Of a stretch of DNA of 64,000 bases, positions 42,812-51,964 are shown in pieces. This DNA is from Nocardia amamiensis NBRC 102102. Lineage in GTDB: Bacteria > Actinomycetota > Actinomycetes > Mycobacteriales > Mycobacteriaceae. The stretch is taken from contig NZ_BDBA01000019.1 of the NCBI RefSeq assembly GCF_001612745.1, positions 1-64,000 of the forward strand, given 5' to 3'. The notes under the pieces are model-generated. The model was not told the DNA's origin. It saw nothing but the letters and a program-made list of their open reading frames with translations, and searched no databases. The position numbers and the translations under genes were made by a program. The stretch's first letter is position 1, and every line of letters begins with the position of its first letter.

Positions 42812-43695
42812 TGTCACCGTTCGACGATGTCGAGGACGTGGTGCGACGATTCGACGCCGACGACTTTCTGCTCGACACCGGAACCGCCGCGGCGTTCTAT
42901 CTGGCCACCACGCTGGGGCGGCCGCTGCTGCTGGAAGGCGAACCGGGAGTGGGCAAGACGACGGCGGCGAAGACCCTCGCCACCGTGCTCGGGGCACCGT
43001 TGATCCGCCTGCAGTGTTACGAGGGCCTCACCGTGAACGAAGCGCTGTACGACTGGAATTATCAGCGTCAGCTGCTCAGCATCCGGCTCGCCGAGGCGCG
43101 CGGCGCCGACCTCACCGAAGCCGACCTGTTCACCGAGGCATTCCTGGTCGACCGCCCGATCCTGCGCTGTGTGCGGTATCGCGGTCCGACGCCGCCGGTA
43201 CTGCTGGTCGACGAAATCGACCGTGCCGACGACGAATTCGAGGCGCTGCTGCTGGAATTCCTCGGTGAGACCACAGTGACCGTCCCCGAACTCGGGACCT
43301 TTGCTGCCGAGCAGCCGCCGCTGGCGGTGCTGACCTCGAACCGCAGTCGCGACCTGCACGACGCGCTCCGGCGGCGCTGCCTCTATCACTGGATCGACTA
43401 CCCGGAGCCGGCCCGCGCTGTGGCGATCGTGCGACGCACCGTGCCCGGAGCCACCGACGCGCTGATCGAGCATGCCACCCGATTCGTCGCCCACGCGCGC
43501 GGTCTCGATCTCGACAAACCGCCTGGCGTCGCCGAGACCATCGACTGGATCGCCGCGTTGGCGACCCTCGACGTCGCCGATCTCACCGCGCCGGACGCGG
43601 TCGCCGCGCTGAGCGCATTGGCCAAGACACCCGACGACCGCGCCACCTTGCACGTGGCATTCGTCGAATACACCCAGGGCCTGCCTACCGGATGA
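42808..43695 (+). CDS. coxD: CoxD-like MoxR-type AAA+ ATPase
   Basis: 295 residues from ATG 42808, which overlaps the mobA-like stop. Walker A is GEPGVGKTT near residue 49, Walker B VLLVDEIDRAD near 130, then TSNRSRDLHDALRRRC with the sensor and arginine finger. CoxD proteins act with CoxE to sulfurate or insert copper at the Mo centre of CoxL. It is followed by coxG after 13 bases. Confidence 0.9.
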   Translation: MMSPFDDVEDVVRRFDADDFLLDTGTAAAFYLATTLGRPLLLEGEPGVGKTTAAKTLATVLGAPLIRLQCYEGLTVNEALYDWNYQRQLLSIRLAEARGADLTEADLFTEAFLVDRPILRCVRYRGPTPPVLLVDEIDRADDEFEALLLEFLGETTVTVPELGTFAAEQPPLAVLTSNRSRDLHDALRRRCLYHWIDYPEPARAVAIVRRTVPGATDALIEHATRFVAHARGLDLDKPPGVAETIDWIAALATLDVADLTAPDAVAALSALAKTPDDRATLHVAFVEYTQGLPTG

Positions 43696-43708
43696 GAGGG
43701 ATACATCG

Positions 43709-44356
43709 ATGAAGATCGTCAATGAGTTCACCGTCCACGCACCCGTCGAAAAGGCATGGGAGGTGCTGACCGACCTCGAACAGGTCGTCGGGCTGATGCC
43801 CGGCGCGCAGATGGCCGGTTGGGAGGGAGACGACTTCCTCGGCCGACTGAAGGTCAAAGTCGGCCCGGTGACCAGCGAATTCACCGGGAAAGCAAAATTC
43901 GTCGAGCGCGACGAACACGACCATCGCGCGGTCATCGACGGCCGCGGCCGGGATACCCGCGGATCCGGAAACGCGGCGGCGACCATCACCACACAACTGC
44001 GCGAGGACGGCGACGAGACCCGGGTCATCGTGGACACCGACCTCAAGATCGTCGGCAAGCTCGCCCAATTCGGCAGCGGGATGCTGCAGCAAGTGTCCGA
44101 GAAGATGATCGGTCAATTCGTCGCATCCTTGGAGGCGAAACTCGTGGGCGACAAGGCCGCTGCGGAACCGGTAGCCGGGCCGCACGGGGGAGAGGCGCGG
44201 CCGCAACCGATCGCAGAATCCGAGCCGGCACCGCTGGATCTCGTCGGTCTGGTCGGGCCCGCGGTGATCAAGAAGTATGCGCCCGCCATTGCTCTCGTGC
44301 TCGCGGCCGTGCTCGGAATCATCCTGGTACGCAGGAAGATGCGCGGGAAGCGATGA
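43709..44356 (+). CDS. coxG: CoxG-like SRPBCC membrane-anchored protein
   Basis: A 215-residue protein. The SRPBCC fold begins KIVNEFTVHAPVEKAWEVLTDLEQVVGLMPGA. A Pro/Glu linker leads to a C-terminal helix (APAIALVLAAVLGIILVRR). CoxG recruits CO dehydrogenase to the membrane, and recent work shows it carries quinone for the enzyme. It overlaps coxE by 4 bases. Confidence 0.9.
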   Translation: MKIVNEFTVHAPVEKAWEVLTDLEQVVGLMPGAQMAGWEGDDFLGRLKVKVGPVTSEFTGKAKFVERDEHDHRAVIDGRGRDTRGSGNAAATITTQLREDGDETRVIVDTDLKIVGKLAQFGSGMLQQVSEKMIGQFVASLEAKLVGDKAAAEPVAGPHGGEARPQPIAESEPAPLDLVGLVGPAVIKKYAPAIALVLAAVLGIILVRRKMRGKR

Positions 44357-45552
44357 CACGAGCCGCTCTGCTGCGCGGCATCGACCTGGCCGCATTCGCC
44401 GTCGCGGTGGTCGCGCGATTGCGGTGCGGCGGCGTCGCGGTGGCGCCGAGCGGGCCCGCGCTGTTCGTGCAAGCCTTGCGTCGTATGGCGCCGCGGTCGC
44501 GTACCGAGCTCTACTGGGCGATGCGACTCACACTCGTCGATCGCATGCAGGATCTCGCCGCCTTCGACGCGGTGTTCGCGGCGGTGTTCGCCGACGCGGT
44601 GCTGGGTGTGGACCCGCCGAGCCGAACGCACGGACAGCAGGCCGAACACATGACCGCACCCGGCGTGGGCGGTCGGGTGCAGCCGCGGCAAGGTGGTGAA
44701 GTCCCGTGGGCGACACTGCAATCAGCTACCGGCGCCGACCGGCCAACCGACCGGAGTGTGACGCTGCCGGACGTGCTGCCCAGCCGGTTCGCAGCACGAG
44801 AACAGGAACCGTTCGCCCGCTTCGATCCGGACGATGTGCGGACAGTCGGCGCCTGGCTGGAGCAGGCGTCGGCGTTCTGGCCGCAGCGCAGCAGCAGGCG
44901 GTACGAAAACCATGTGCACGGCAAACGGATCGACTTCCGGGCGACGATGAACAACTCCCGCCGCACCGGCTGGGAGCCAGCGGTGCTGGTCCGCACTCGT
45001 CCCCGGCGCCGCCCGCGCCGAATCGTCATGATCTGCGACGTCAGCCGCTCGATGCAGCCGTACTCGACGGTCTACCTGCATCTGATGCGGGCCGCGATGC
45101 AGCGCCGTTCGCCCGATCGACCCGAGGTGTTCGCCTTCTCCACCTCGCTGACCAGACTTACCTCGGTGCTCGCGCACCGGTCCCCGGATGTCGCGGTGAC
45201 CCGAGCCAACGACAAGGTGCTCGACCGCTACGGCGGCACACATATCGGCCGATGCCTCGGCGCGCTGCTCACGACTCCGTCCGGTAACGCGGTGCGCGGC
45301 GCCGTCGTCGTCATCGCGTCGGACGGCTGGGACAGCGACACCCCTGATCTGCTGGCCCGTGCGATGGCCCGGATCCGACGCCGGGCTTGGCGCGTCATCT
45401 GGCTCAATCCCCGTGCGGGTGACTCCCGATTCCAGCCGGCCACCGGTGCGATGGCGGCGGCCCTGCCGTTCTGCGACATCATGATGCCCGCGCACACGCT
45501 GGCGGGTATACACGCGTTCGTCCAAGTTTTGGCATCGTCGGCTGCCACCTGA
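44353..45552 (+). CDS. coxE: CoxE-like von Willebrand factor A protein
   Basis: 399 residues from the ATG that overlaps the coxG stop. The VWA domain has the MIDAS start ICDVSRSM (DxSxS) near residue 225, then GGTHIG near 295 and VVIASDGWDSDTP near 318. CoxE pairs with the CoxD ATPase during maturation of CoxL. It is the last gene of the cox operon; a 165-base gap follows. Confidence 0.9.
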   Translation: MTRAALLRGIDLAAFAVAVVARLRCGGVAVAPSGPALFVQALRRMAPRSRTELYWAMRLTLVDRMQDLAAFDAVFAAVFADAVLGVDPPSRTHGQQAEHMTAPGVGGRVQPRQGGEVPWATLQSATGADRPTDRSVTLPDVLPSRFAAREQEPFARFDPDDVRTVGAWLEQASAFWPQRSSRRYENHVHGKRIDFRATMNNSRRTGWEPAVLVRTRPRRRPRRIVMICDVSRSMQPYSTVYLHLMRAAMQRRSPDRPEVFAFSTSLTRLTSVLAHRSPDVAVTRANDKVLDRYGGTHIGRCLGALLTTPSGNAVRGAVVVIASDGWDSDTPDLLARAMARIRRRAWRVIWLNPRAGDSRFQPATGAMAAALPFCDIMMPAHTLAGIHAFVQVLASSAAT

Positions 45553-45717
45553 CGCGCGGTCACGCGCAGCCGGGTGAATCGGCGCGCAGCCGCGGATTCG
45601 ACAGCACCTTCGGCCGGCAGCGCGCGTTTGCCGAACGTACCGTGCCGGGGCGCAGCGCGCCTATCGTTGTGCACGTGAGGGCAAATACCTGAACCGAGAG
45701 GAGAGGCGGAGGCCGCT

Positions 45718-46044
45718 GTGCCATATGAGGACAAGAAGCGAGCAGCGCATCGTGCTCTGGTGGACCGCGTCCTGAACGGAAAGGGCACCACATCCGCCGA
45801 CCAGCGCGCCCGCGCCTTTCGCAACGCCGATGTTCCCCCGCCCTTGCACCCGCTGATCGACAAGGTCGCCACCAGGCCAACGCAGGTCACCGGCGCGGAC
45901 TTCGCCGCAGCCAAGGCATCGGGCTTCAGCGAGGACCAACTCTTCGAGCTGGTGATATCCGCTGCGGTCGGCCAGTCCGCCCGGCAGTACGACGCGGGAC
46001 TGGCGGCCTTGGCCGAAGCTACCGGCAGCGAGGAGGCCGGATAG
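45718..46044 (+). CDS. Small CMD/AhpD-like helical protein
   Basis: 108 residues, GTG start with GGCGGAGG upstream. The helices DQLFELVISAAVGQSARQYDAGLAALAEA resemble the core of carboxymuconolactone-decarboxylase/AhpD-like proteins, but the catalytic cysteines are missing. It overlaps the next gene by one base (TAGTG), so they are translationally coupled. Probably a non-catalytic partner. Confidence 0.7.
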   Translation: MPYEDKKRAAHRALVDRVLNGKGTTSADQRARAFRNADVPPPLHPLIDKVATRPTQVTGADFAAAKASGFSEDQLFELVISAAVGQSARQYDAGLAALAEATGSEEAG

Positions 46045-46625
46045 TGCGCCTCGACATCCTCAACCACGGTTACCGTCCCGGGACCAAGTTGCTGTTCGCG
46101 CTCATCCGGGCGTTCTCCGGGCAGCCGGTACCGGACGCCGCCAAGCTGGTGTTCTACCGGCCCGACTTCTACGGTGCCAGGGCGAAGAAGTTCACCCACG
46201 AGGCAATGCGGGGGGCCTCCGCCTGGTCGGTAGCCGACCGAGAGCTGATGGCGGCCTTCGTGTCGAAGGTCAACGAATGCGCGTTCTGCATCGGCGCACA
46301 CACCGCGACCGCAGAGCAGGCGTACCTCGACAGCGCAAAGGTGCGCGCGGTGCTGGCCGACGTGGAATCGGCCCCCATCGAGGAGGGACTGCGGGCAACG
46401 CTGCGGATGCTCGGCAAGCTGACCCGGGAAGGAACGGTGGGCGTCGAGGACATGCAGGAAGTGCTGTCCGCAGGTGTCACACCCCGGCAGATCGAGGACG
46501 CGCTGGCCGTCTGCGCCGCGTTCAACACGACCGACCGGCTCGCCGACGCATTCGGCTTCGAACTGCTCAGCCCGGCCGGCTTCGAGGCAGGGGCCAAGTA
46601 CCTGCTCAAACGGGGCTACCGATAG
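46044..46625 (+). CDS. AhpD/carboxymuconolactone-decarboxylase-like peroxidase
   Basis: A 193-residue protein with GTG start. The redox motif CAFCIGAHT (CxxCxxxH) near residue 76 sits after VSKVNE, a classic AhpD-type catalytic site. The rest is all-helical. Such proteins reduce peroxides or transfer electrons using the cysteine pair. Coupled to the small partner gene upstream. Confidence 0.85.
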   Translation: MRLDILNHGYRPGTKLLFALIRAFSGQPVPDAAKLVFYRPDFYGARAKKFTHEAMRGASAWSVADRELMAAFVSKVNECAFCIGAHTATAEQAYLDSAKVRAVLADVESAPIEEGLRATLRMLGKLTREGTVGVEDMQEVLSAGVTPRQIEDALAVCAAFNTTDRLADAFGFELLSPAGFEAGAKYLLKRGYR

Positions 46626-46871
46626 AACTGCAGCTCTACCGTCCGGCATACAGGCTGCTGAGCAGCTCGAACATTCTCACCCCACGACGCCTCCACGTCG
46701 GTTACCGCGAACTGCGGTGCACTCACATTCCAGCTCGACGGTCCGTCCTTGCTGCCGCGCCAGGAAGAACACCCTGTCCAGGGCGTCAACCGGCATCTCG
46801 GCGTGACATTTTCGGGACCGTTTCGTAATGTATCGGTGACCTATTCTCGACAGTAACCGGTAATCGACATC

Positions 46872-47516
46872 ATGCCTGGTCAACACCGCAAGCCGACCGC
46901 AGCCCGGAAGCTCACGCCCCTGGCTGTGGGTGGCATCGCGGCGACTATCGCCGTCGTACTGTGGGTGGCGATCCGACTGAGCCCGGCTGCCCAGCATGCC
47001 GCGGCGGTCGATTCGCCGCCATCGTCCGCCGTCGAAACCGACTCTGCTCCGACCACCGGGCCGTCAACGACTCAGCCGGCACCGGCGGCGGCAGCGGCCC
47101 CAGCCGAGCTACCACCACCCTCGGCCAAGGAAGCCGCACAACACCTGCCCCCACCGACTCCGTGTTCGACGGAACTCGCCGGCACACGGCCGCACGTGGC
47201 AAAGGTGGGCAACCTGCTCAAGAAGACGTTCGGCATCACCGAGATCGGCGGCGCCGTCGGACGTGGCGACGGTGACCACGGCGCGGGCTTGGCACTCGAT
47301 CTCATGACATCCGATTTCGCGCGCGGCGACGCGATCGCCGACTTCGTGCTGGCCAATAAGCAGCGCTTCGGCGTGACCTACGTGATCTGGCGGCAGCGGT
47401 ACAACGACGGCAACGGGTGGTCGTACCTGGAAGACCGCGGGAGCCCGACCGCCAATCACTACGACCATGTGCATGTGTCGTTCGCCAAGTCTGCCGATGT
47501 CGACGTGACCTGCTGA
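46872..47516 (+). CDS. Exported protein with ARB_07466-like (peptidase-fold) C-terminal domain
   Basis: A 214-residue protein. An N-terminal signal/anchor helix (LAVGGIAATIAVVLWVAI) is followed by a Pro/Ala/Thr-rich linker of about 55 residues. The C-terminal domain has GDGDHGAGLALDLM and NHYDHVHVSF, a histidine-aspartate and HxH pattern of D-Ala-D-Ala carboxypeptidase-like folds. Likely acts in the cell wall; catalytic activity not certain. Confidence 0.78.
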   Translation: MPGQHRKPTAARKLTPLAVGGIAATIAVVLWVAIRLSPAAQHAAAVDSPPSSAVETDSAPTTGPSTTQPAPAAAAAPAELPPPSAKEAAQHLPPPTPCSTELAGTRPHVAKVGNLLKKTFGITEIGGAVGRGDGDHGAGLALDLMTSDFARGDAIADFVLANKQRFGVTYVIWRQRYNDGNGWSYLEDRGSPTANHYDHVHVSFAKSADVDVTC

Positions 47517-47750
47517 TTGCGCGCCGCGGGCGTGCGCCCCGGCGGCGTTCCGGGCGCGATTCTCGATCATCACGGAATCGACTCGGGGAGAGGATGCTTC
47601 ACAGTCGTTCCAGATGGCCCGGGCTGATCGTGCTTGCCGCAGCTGGACGTAGCCGCAGTGGCGCGAGGTCGTCGGCACCAGGACGCCACTACCTGTCAAT
47701 GCGATGCCCGATATTGACCGCCGGGCGGGGGATGTCCACGTATTGATGTA

Positions 47751-48692
47751 ATGCAGCCGATTCTCTGGGATGAAAGCGCGAATCATGCGCTCAATCACAA
47801 GTACTGGATGGCACGCAGGCTGATCAGTGCGCTGCCGTCCCGATACCGTGAAGTGGTCGTCGGCACCTGCGGCAACTACGGTGTGGCGTTGCTGCTCGCC
47901 TGTCGGGAGCGTGGCATCAGTGCAACGGCATTCGTTCCCGAATCCACGCCGGAGGAGACGCTTGCGATACTGCGACGTCTGTCGCCGACGGTCGTGCGGG
48001 CAGGGAAAACCTACGAGCACGCGGTTGCCGCCAGTAAGCGCGCCGCCGCGGCGTCATCCTTCGTCGCCGATGGAAATGTGGACGGGCCGTGGAGTGATGT
48101 GTTGCTCGCGGGAATCGCCGAGCGTGTCAGGCTTTTCATCGAAAACTGTGGTGCGCGCGGGCGGACCCGGTTATGGATACCGACCGGCAACGGAACCACT
48201 GTCGCAGGCTGCTGGGCGGCGGTCGTGGAGTCGGGCTCGGCGGTGGAACTGCATGCGGTGTCGAGCGCGGGGAACAACTCGATCACCCACAGCTTCTCGG
48301 TGGGCAGTGATCACCATCTCGCGTGCGCACCGGAGTCGATCACCGAATCACCGGACAATCTCCCGCTGTGCAACTGGAATGCGCTGCACGGGGTGGAGGC
48401 GATGGCGGCTATCCGGGAGTCGGCGGGGTCGGCGATCGAGGTCTCCGACAGCGAACTCCGCACCGCGAGTGCGCATCTGGGCCGGGCCGGTATTCCCGCG
48501 ACACCCGCGGGCGCCGCTGGGTTCGCCGGATTTCTGCGCGACGGCACATCGGACGGCTACACCGACATCATCCTTGTGACGAGCCGCAGAGGACGCCATC
48601 CAGACACCTCACAGAACTTCCCGGGTTCCGATGGCACGGAGCGCGAGATCGACTGTCTCCCTGGCACAACCCCAGGCCATCGAAACCCCTGA
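47751..48692 (+). CDS. PLP-dependent fold-type II enzyme (threonine-synthase/TrpB-like)
   Basis: A 313-residue protein. The N-terminal NHKYWMARRL supplies the probable Schiff-base lysine (K17). GTCGNYGVALLLACRERG near residue 38 is the SxGNxGxA-type motif, and WIPTGNGTTVAGCW near 142 the phosphate-binding loop. It is shorter at the N-terminus than threonine synthase and matches no named subgroup I know. The last about 28 residues overlap the 3' end of the convergent amino-acid oxidase gene. It may act on a hydroxy-amino acid; substrate not predictable. Confidence 0.75.
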   Translation: MQPILWDESANHALNHKYWMARRLISALPSRYREVVVGTCGNYGVALLLACRERGISATAFVPESTPEETLAILRRLSPTVVRAGKTYEHAVAASKRAAAASSFVADGNVDGPWSDVLLAGIAERVRLFIENCGARGRTRLWIPTGNGTTVAGCWAAVVESGSAVELHAVSSAGNNSITHSFSVGSDHHLACAPESITESPDNLPLCNWNALHGVEAMAAIRESAGSAIEVSDSELRTASAHLGRAGIPATPAGAAGFAGFLRDGTSDGYTDIILVTSRRGRHPDTSQNFPGSDGTEREIDCLPGTTPGHRNP

Positions 48693-49595
48693 ACCACCGT
48701 GACCGTAGTTGTGGATCACCAGCCCGGCACCCGGCTCGTCCGATACTTCCAGCCGGACCGCCGGACGACACGGGCGAAGCCCCACCCGGTGACCGACGAC
48801 CGCCGCACCCTGAAGACCGGGGCACACGGCGGTACAGCGGTCGATGATCCCGCGGGCTACCTCGGGGTCGGGCGTGGCGTTCCAGTTCCCGAATTCGAAG
48901 GTGCCACCGAGCGACACCGTATCGCCGTGCGGCAGCACGTACAGCTGCTCGGGATTGTCACCGCGCTTCGCTACGAAGAACTCTTCGATCCCAGGATTTT
49001 CGACCACAACGACCTGACCGCGCGCAGGCGACACGGAGGAATCGCCGACGAGCTCACGTGCCCCGATGCCGGTGCAGTTCACCAGAAGGAGGCCATCGCG
49101 CCGCTCGGATCGCAGCCCTTTCACATCGCGCATCTCGATTCGTCCGCCACCGGACCGGAACCGGTCGACCAGGGAGGCCAGGTGCCGCGGCATGTCGATG
49201 ATCGGGACCGAGAAGTGCCAGCCCGTGCGGTAGGAGGGGGGTAGTTCTTCGGCCGGGCAGGTTTCGAACGATTCGACGTCCGAACTCCAGGACGGTTGGG
49301 GGGTTTCGCTTTCCGACGCCTGTATGCCGGGCACGAGGTAGACGCCGGTGCCTGGCAGCGCGGCGAGATCGATCAGTTCCGACAGGGTTTGTCTGGCCCA
49401 GAGGGTCGGACGGTGGCCCCCGCCGGTCTCGTAGGGGCCCCAGATCGCGCCCGCGGCGGCCGAGGTCGTATCGCCGGGCATCGACGCGGTGACGATCGTG
49501 ACCTGAAATCCGGCGTCGGTGAGACAGATCGCGCTGGTCAGGCCGATAATGCCCGAGCCGATGACGGTCGCGCGCCGCGGCGGAGCGGAGGTCAC
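48609..49595 (-). CDS. D-amino-acid oxidase-like FAD enzyme
   Basis: A 328-residue protein. The dinucleotide motif TVIGSGIIGLTSAICL stands at the N-terminus. The C-terminal signature NYGHGGSGVSMAWGCA is diagnostic of D-amino-acid oxidase/D-aspartate oxidase. RVGLRPCRP carries a conserved arginine for the substrate carboxylate. It is translationally coupled (ATGA) with the upstream FAD enzyme gene. Confidence 0.88.
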   Translation of the reverse strand: MTSAPPRRATVIGSGIIGLTSAICLTDAGFQVTIVTASMPGDTTSAAAGAIWGPYETGGGHRPTLWARQTLSELIDLAALPGTGVYLVPGIQASESETPQPSWSSDVESFETCPAEELPPSYRTGWHFSVPIIDMPRHLASLVDRFRSGGGRIEMRDVKGLRSERRDGLLLVNCTGIGARELVGDSSVSPARGQVVVVENPGIEEFFVAKRGDNPEQLYVLPHGDTVSLGGTFEFGNWNATPDPEVARGIIDRCTAVCPGLQGAAVVGHRVGLRPCRPAVRLEVSDEPGAGLVIHNYGHGGSGVSMAWGCARETVDLALRAIGTREVL

Positions 49596-51010
49596 CGCGC
49601 CGACCGCCCTTTCAGCTCCTGGGTCAGGCGCAGCAGCGCCGGAATCGTCTCCGCCATCGGCACCTCGCTCCAGAGTTCGCGTAACGCCTGCACCATCTTG
49701 TCGTCATCGGAGTCGGCCAGCGCCATCCGCAGTGCCTCGACGATGAACGTCGTGAGGCGATCCGAGACTCCGGGCGGGAGATGTCCGCCGGGTTCGAGCA
49801 GTGCCTCGATCAACCCGGCACCGCCGGACCGCAGCACCGTCTCGGTGTCGGGCACGGGGAACCGGCGATCGACGGCGTAGGGGTGTCCGCGGTGCGCGCC
49901 GGGGTCCTGTATCTCGTCGGCGATCAGTTCGGCAATGCGCGGTGCCAGCATGTAGCCGGACCGATAGGTCGCGGTCGCCAGCAGAATGTCCGTATCGCCG
50001 GTGGGCCCCACCAGTGGAAGACGATCCAGGGTGAACGGGCGCACGCCGGCGTGCGTGGAGATCAGTTCGGCTTCGAAGATGCTCTCGTCCAATTCTGATG
50101 TCGCCGCGTCGGTCAGCACGGTGATCTCGTCGAGGGTTGTGCGTGTCGTCGCGCCGGAGGATTTGATGCGTCGGAACCTATTGCTGGATCCGAGATAGGT
50201 TAATCCATGCGCGCGCGGCACCAGATGCGTGCCGCAGGAGAATGCGCGATTCGCGGTGCGGATCGTATGACGCGGTGGATTAGGCGCTCGCACCAGCAGA
50301 CCGCTGCCGTGGCCGCCCACCAGCGCGGCCGCACCGAGCGAGATCCCCGCCGACGCGGTGAGCGCCGCGCTCGCGGCTCCTGCGGCGACGATCACGCGCC
50401 TGGCCCGGACACTCCCGGTTGTCGTGCGCACCGTTTTCCGCGCGTCCGCCACGGTCATGGATGTAGCGGTGGCATCGATCCAGGTGACCGACGGGTTCCC
50501 GCGCAGGCACTCGTGCAATGCGGTGAGCACGTCGAACGCGTCCACCGACGACTCACTCGGCAACCACAAGGCGGTCGATATATTCCGCTTGCGGCCCGCC
50601 AAGCCCGGCACCTCGTGCGCCCGATGCTCCTCGGCAACCTGGCCGTGGCGACGAGCGGCCGAACCGATCGCCTCCAGCGCGCGCCATTCGTCCGGCCTGC
50701 CGACCACCCAGGTTCCGGCATCGGACCGTATTCGTGCTCCGCGTTCGGTCAGCGACGCGAGCCAGTCCTGCCACAACCGATCCGATCGAAGCCGCTCGAC
50801 GACATCCGCGGCTGTCCAGTCGGGTGGGTGATCCGGCTCGATCTCGGAGAAGATCGACAGCATCGCGCCCGCCGCCGCGCTGGCGCTGCCGAAATCCGGC
50901 CGCGGTGCGATGAGCGTGACGGCCGCACCTCGGCGAGCCAATTCACAGGTGACAGCCGTACCGACTATTCCCGCACCGACCACAGCGATCTCGCAATCGG
51001 CATGGCTCAC
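49592..51010 (-). CDS. Second FAD-dependent amino-acid oxidase (glycine-oxidase/DAO fold) with C-terminal extension
   Basis: 472 residues from GTG 51010, which overlaps the stop of the upstream gene (GTGA); a long in-frame extension upstream is a shadow. FAD motif: EIAVVGAGIVGTAVTCELA. Near residue 330-370 THAGVRPFTLDRLPLVGPT and LLATATYRSGYMLAPRIAELI are glycine-oxidase-type elements. About 85 residues beyond the usual end form an extra helical domain (GLIEALLEP to LTQELKGRSAR). The two FAD enzymes in one operon may act on different forms of one substrate or in sequence. Confidence 0.82.
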   Translation of the reverse strand: MSHADCEIAVVGAGIVGTAVTCELARRGAAVTLIAPRPDFGSASAAAGAMLSIFSEIEPDHPPDWTAADVVERLRSDRLWQDWLASLTERGARIRSDAGTWVVGRPDEWRALEAIGSAARRHGQVAEEHRAHEVPGLAGRKRNISTALWLPSESSVDAFDVLTALHECLRGNPSVTWIDATATSMTVADARKTVRTTTGSVRARRVIVAAGAASAALTASAGISLGAAALVGGHGSGLLVRAPNPPRHTIRTANRAFSCGTHLVPRAHGLTYLGSSNRFRRIKSSGATTRTTLDEITVLTDAATSELDESIFEAELISTHAGVRPFTLDRLPLVGPTGDTDILLATATYRSGYMLAPRIAELIADEIQDPGAHRGHPYAVDRRFPVPDTETVLRSGGAGLIEALLEPGGHLPPGVSDRLTTFIVEALRMALADSDDDKMVQALRELWSEVPMAETIPALLRLTQELKGRSAR

Positions 51011-51855
51011 GGTGCCGGAACCTCTGGGACGTAGGTCTCGGCGAGGGTGAAAATGCGGTCGAACTTGGCGATCAGCGACTGCACGTCGTGGGTGGACAGG
51101 GTGTAGAAATTGCGCACGGCCGCACCCGCCGCATTGCTGCGTGTTTCGTAGCCGCACCGGTCGTCCCACACGACGATGTCCGCGTTGAGATCCGCTGGGA
51201 TGTGGTCGGAGTGGATTCGCCGAATTTCGATGCCCGCCGCATGCTGGGTCGCGGCGAGAGTTTCCAACTCCGGGGTCCAGTCGTTGAAGATGAATATTCG
51301 TTTGATCGCCACATTGCGGGCGAGGGCCTCCCGGTGCAAGCGCCAATACTCTTGGCTGCGCGGGGAGGTCCACCAGGACAGATCGACCCCTTGGGCACTC
51401 GTCGCCCGCATGATAGTTTGCACCCTGCGCGTCAGGTCGAGGAAAAGCCTCTGGTCTCCGTATGTCGGTTCGTAGTGCCCGTGCTCGAGGTCGACCAGCC
51501 GGCCTCGGCATTCCTGAATGATCTGCTGGCACAGCTCTATCCCGGGTGTTCCCGAGAGATTGGTGTTGACATTGGCGGCCTTGTTGACGATATCCTCGGT
51601 CAGCGGTGCGAGCCAATTGATTTCGTCCAACGTGTTCTCGATCCTGGCGTACCTGGTCGCGTTCACGCTCTTACGCTGCACGAGCAGTATCGCCTGGATC
51701 TGAAGCGTAATGACGACACCGATCAGACCGGCGAACACACCCAGAGCCGTCTTGGTGTCGGAGCGAACGTAGAACAAGACACCCAGAAAGACCGAGATCG
51801 CGGTTCCCCCGATGAGCACCGGATCACGGAGAAGATCACCCCACCGACTGTTCAT
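51007..51855 (-). CDS. Two-transmembrane protein with possible PLD-like sensor domain
   Basis: 282 residues from ATG 51855; further in-frame extension runs into the truncated MFS gene. Two helices near the N-terminus (VLIGGTAISVFLGVLFYV and GVFAGLIGVVITLQIQAILL) are followed by a cytoplasmic domain. Its C-terminal half (VAIKRIFIFND, AAGIEIRRIHSDHIP, DIVVWDDRCGYET) recalls inactive phospholipase-D-like sensor domains, where a strand-loop pattern ends in VxDD. No HKD motif is seen. It overlaps the FAD oxidase gene by 4 bases. The family is not identified with confidence. Confidence 0.65.
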   Translation of the reverse strand: MNSRWGDLLRDPVLIGGTAISVFLGVLFYVRSDTKTALGVFAGLIGVVITLQIQAILLVQRKSVNATRYARIENTLDEINWLAPLTEDIVNKAANVNTNLSGTPGIELCQQIIQECRGRLVDLEHGHYEPTYGDQRLFLDLTRRVQTIMRATSAQGVDLSWWTSPRSQEYWRLHREALARNVAIKRIFIFNDWTPELETLAATQHAAGIEIRRIHSDHIPADLNADIVVWDDRCGYETRSNAAGAAVRNFYTLSTHDVQSLIAKFDRIFTLAETYVPEVPAP

Positions 51856-51964
51856 CCATCCACGATATCCGCTCGGCCATCCGGGATCTCGGCATTGGAC
51901 GGATACGCCACACCGGTCGGTTTCCGCGAAAGACACTGAACTGTAGCCGAATTCGCGTGGTAAC

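Noticed and set aside
45228-46649. 473-residue minus-strand frame
   Set aside because: It spans coxE and the two AhpD-like genes on the other strand; no ribosome site or family match.
47702-47750. Longer N-terminus for the PLP enzyme
   Set aside because: The upstream frame lacks a start codon with a ribosome site and the likely PLP lysine is already included at residue 17.
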